Source: an uncultured Clostridium sp.
GTDB taxonomy: Bacteria > Bacillota > Clostridia > Lachnospirales > Lachnospiraceae
NCBI GenBank assembly: GCA_958349075.1
Contig: CATWBR010000219.1
Location: 1-7,436 of the forward strand
Direction of reading: 5' to 3'
DNA: 7,436 nucleotides
The notes under the pieces were generated by a model. That model saw only the letters and a list, made by a program, of their open reading frames with translations, did no database searches and had not been told where the DNA came from. Positions 5,478 through 7,436 of the stretch are shown here, piece by piece. Each line of letters begins with the position of its first letter. The first letter of the stretch is position 1. The position numbers were made by a program, and so were the translations under genes.

Positions 5478-7433
5478 TTATAAGTCCATCGCGGCAAAGT
5501 AGCCGTAATGAAGCGCTTCCAGAATCTTGGCAGGTTTCTTGCAGTCGCCGATTACGTAATATTCATCGACACAGCCGCGCAGACTGTCTGTTACATCGCT
5601 TAATGCCTTCATTCCAGCCGCGACGAGGACAGTTCCGGCCGGGAAGACCACAGCATTTCCTTCGGCATCCGTTCCGTGTACTCCGTCATCCGCGATTTCC
5701 GAACATGTAATCCGGGTCCGGAGCGTGAGCTTTTCTTCCTTTTCAAGCTCGATCATCAGAGCTCTCCAATGCAGGAACGGGGCATCGGTGGCGGCGGCGT
5801 CCTTCATCTCAAGGACTGTGACGTCATAACCCTTTTCCTTTGCCAGGTGAAGGCCCTCCTCACAGCCGACGAGTCCGCCTCCGATTACAACAACCGGTCC
5901 CTCGATTTTTACGTCGTCCTCCAAATGTGCGGCAAGATGCACAAAGGACTTATCCATGCCGGGAATCGGAGGGACAGCGGGAGCGGCGCCGACGGCGATA
6001 ATCAGCGCATCCGGTTTGATGGAGCTTATCAGTTCCGCGGTTGCCTCCGTATTCATCAGAACCTCGATCGGGCGGTTCTTCACGCGGGTTTCCAGTACCT
6101 GCATAAGTTTCTTAATATCTTTCTTAAAGTCAGGCCGGACGGCAAAGTTCAAAGCGCCGCCAAGGACGGAAGATTTCTCAACAAGTGTTACATCGTGGCC
6201 TCTGTCGCTGGCCGTTACGGCCGCCTGCATGCCGGCCGGGCCGCCGCCCACAATGACAACCTTTTTGCTGACAGGAGCTTTTTTAGGCTGTCTGCATTCC
6301 AGTTCTCTGCCGCAGAGCGGGTTGACGGTGCAGCGGCTGACCCTGGTCGGATATTTTATGTAAGGTACAAAATTGCCGCTCAGGCAGTAGTTACAGCGGA
6401 TACATGGCGTGATATCATCCGCATGGCCTGTCTTTGCTTTTACCGGGAAATAGGGATCTGCCACAATACCTCTGGCCATGGCCACCATATCGGCCGTGCC
6501 GGAGCTGATGATTTTCTCCAGTTCTTCCGGATCGTCGAGCGCGCCTACGGCCGTTACCGGTGTGTTCTTTACTGCTTTTTTAACCGCCTCGGCCAGATAA
6601 ACGTTGCAGCCCCTTGGAAGGAAGGTGTTGGGGAACATTCTCTGTGCGGCGTCTTTATCGTGGAAACTGGTTGCAGATACGTGAATCAGATCCACCTTGC
6701 CGTCCAGCATCTTTGAGAGTTCAATTGCCTCATCCAGGTTGAAACCGCCCGGCATGAACTCGTCGCCGCTGATACGGTATTCAATTGGGAAATCCCTGCC
6801 GCATTTTTTGCGGATATTATCGATGACCATCATGGAGATTCTGGCCCTGTTTTCAAGACTGCCTCCGAAACGGTCGGTACGCTGGTTGTTGACGGGAGAT
6901 AAGAACTGTCCCAGAAGCCAGCCGTGGCCTCCGTGCACCATACACATATCAACGCCGCCCAGCTTTGCCATCTCTGCGGCGTCGCCGAATTTTTCCACGA
7001 TGTATTCGATCATGGCTTCATCCATCTCGATGACCTGGCCGCCGTAAATGCAGTCACCGGCACTGGGGCCGTATACCTTGCCGTTCGTATACTGAGGGTG
7101 TGCGCGGCGTCCGGCATGAATCAGTTCAATGGAGGCCGCGGCGCCGTGGCGTTTAATCTCGTCGGTACAGTCGATAAGATAGGGGAGTATCTCTTCTGAA
7201 TCGAGGGGAACCATGCGTCCGTGTGCTTTGCCCGTGACTGTGTCTACGAGGCTTTCTCCAATGGTTACAATACCGGCGCCGCCTTTTGCGCGTTCTCCAT
7301 AGAGGGCTATATTGGCCGGAGTAAGATAACCTTCCGGCGTAAGATCGGAGACGCCCATGGGTGCCACTTCAATTCTATTTCGAATTGTAAGAGAGCCAAT
7401 TTTGATAGGTGAAAATAAATTTGGATACATCAT
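5478..7433 (-). CDS. FMN/[4Fe-4S]/FAD Old Yellow Enzyme-type oxidoreductase (enoate/2,4-dienoyl-CoA reductase family)
   Basis: A cytosolic flavoprotein of the family containing 2,4-dienoyl-CoA reductase FadH, trimethylamine dehydrogenase, clostridial enoate reductases and BaiCD/BaiH. It would take hydride from NAD(P)H at FAD, pass electrons through an iron-sulfur cluster to FMN, and probably reduce an activated C=C bond. Residues 1 to about 335 form the FMN TIM barrel, with NRIEVAPMG (19-27), HGGHGW (167-172), SPVNNQRTDRFGGSLENR (179-196) and the FMN phosphate loop ending MARGIVADP (319-327). Cys344, Cys347, Cys350 and Cys368 are the cluster ligands. GGGPAG (396-401) and GGGLVG (518-523) mark the FAD and NAD(P)H Rossmann folds; acidic Glu542 at the end of the second strand suggests NADH. 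The length of 651 aa is normal. The start is ATG at 7433 or the adjacent ATG at 7430; the ribosome binding site lies beyond the window. The OYE proton-donor Tyr is Trp172. The substrate is unknown; nothing nearby ties it to bile-acid or fatty-acid pathways. Confidence 0.92.
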   Translation of the reverse strand: MMYPNLFSPIKIGSLTIRNRIEVAPMGVSDLTPEGYLTPANIALYGERAKGGAGIVTIGESLVDTVTGKAHGRMVPLDSEEILPYLIDCTDEIKRHGAAASIELIHAGRRAHPQYTNGKVYGPSAGDCIYGGQVIEMDEAMIEYIVEKFGDAAEMAKLGGVDMCMVHGGHGWLLGQFLSPVNNQRTDRFGGSLENRARISMMVIDNIRKKCGRDFPIEYRISGDEFMPGGFNLDEAIELSKMLDGKVDLIHVSATSFHDKDAAQRMFPNTFLPRGCNVYLAEAVKKAVKNTPVTAVGALDDPEELEKIISSGTADMVAMARGIVADPYFPVKAKTGHADDITPCIRCNYCLSGNFVPYIKYPTRVSRCTVNPLCGRELECRQPKKAPVSKKVVIVGGGPAGMQAAVTASDRGHDVTLVEKSSVLGGALNFAVRPDFKKDIKKLMQVLETRVKNRPIEVLMNTEATAELISSIKPDALIIAVGAAPAVPPIPGMDKSFVHLAAHLEDDVKIEGPVVVIGGGLVGCEEGLHLAKEKGYDVTVLEMKDAAATDAPFLHWRALMIELEKEEKLTLRTRITCSEIADDGVHGTDAEGNAVVFPAGTVLVAAGMKALSDVTDSLRGCVDEYYVIGDCKKPAKILEALHYGYFAAMDL

Positions 7434-7436
7434 AAG

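Noticed and set aside
5676..6716. 346-aa plus-strand open frame inside the oxidoreductase gene
   Set aside because: It is fully antisense to conserved FAD/NAD and cluster-binding motifs and has an unlikely composition with no family resemblance.
5478..7433. Naming the oxidoreductase baiCD, baiH or fadH
   Set aside because: The fold is shared, but no bile-acid or fatty-acid genes are adjacent, and the cluster spacing and active-site residues differ from FadH; no specific symbol is justified.

Overview
The window carries five protein-coding genes on about 7.4 kb of moderate-GC DNA (roughly half G+C by eye). Compact spacing, overlapping stop/start codons, purine-rich Shine-Dalgarno sites and the protein families (an anaerobic-type [4Fe-4S] Old Yellow Enzyme, a Firmicutes-type MATE exporter, and a split MacB-type ABC transporter beside a lysine-anchored surface protein) suggest a Clostridia chromosome, plausibly a gut Lachnospiraceae-like organism. 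This placement is inference; no rRNA or marker gene is present. I see no mobile element, CRISPR array or tRNA.

Left half, plus strand (1-3936): a tightly coupled three-gene operon. A LolD/MacB-type ATPase (its 5' end lies outside the window) overlaps by 4 nt a secreted, C-terminally membrane-anchored protein of 615 aa with four tandem Ig-like/CARDB-type beta repeats. That gene overlaps by 14 nt a FtsX/MacB-fold permease. The layout is that of a MacB-type system, but the position an HlyD/MacA-like adaptor might occupy holds this repeat protein. It is the least explained part of the window.

Centre (3935-3986): a long inverted repeat starting inside the permease stop codon serves two convergent transcription units as a bidirectional terminator. 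It looks stronger for the minus-strand unit.

Right half, minus strand (transcribed 7433 to 3994): a 651-aa FMN/[4Fe-4S]/FAD ene-reductase-type oxidoreductase is followed, after 134 bp, by a 449-aa MATE-family multidrug/metabolite exporter. The gap holds a 14-bp stem that pairs completely only in the minus-strand transcript and a 21-bp imperfect palindrome, so it may be a regulatory leader for the exporter. The pair could modify a small molecule and export it or a related compound, but co-function is inferred only from order and strand.

Nothing here is securely a new system. The best candidates for follow-up are the repeat protein of the ABC operon with its Met/acidic juxtamembrane linker, the structured leader before the MATE gene, and the unusual active-site motif of the reductase.
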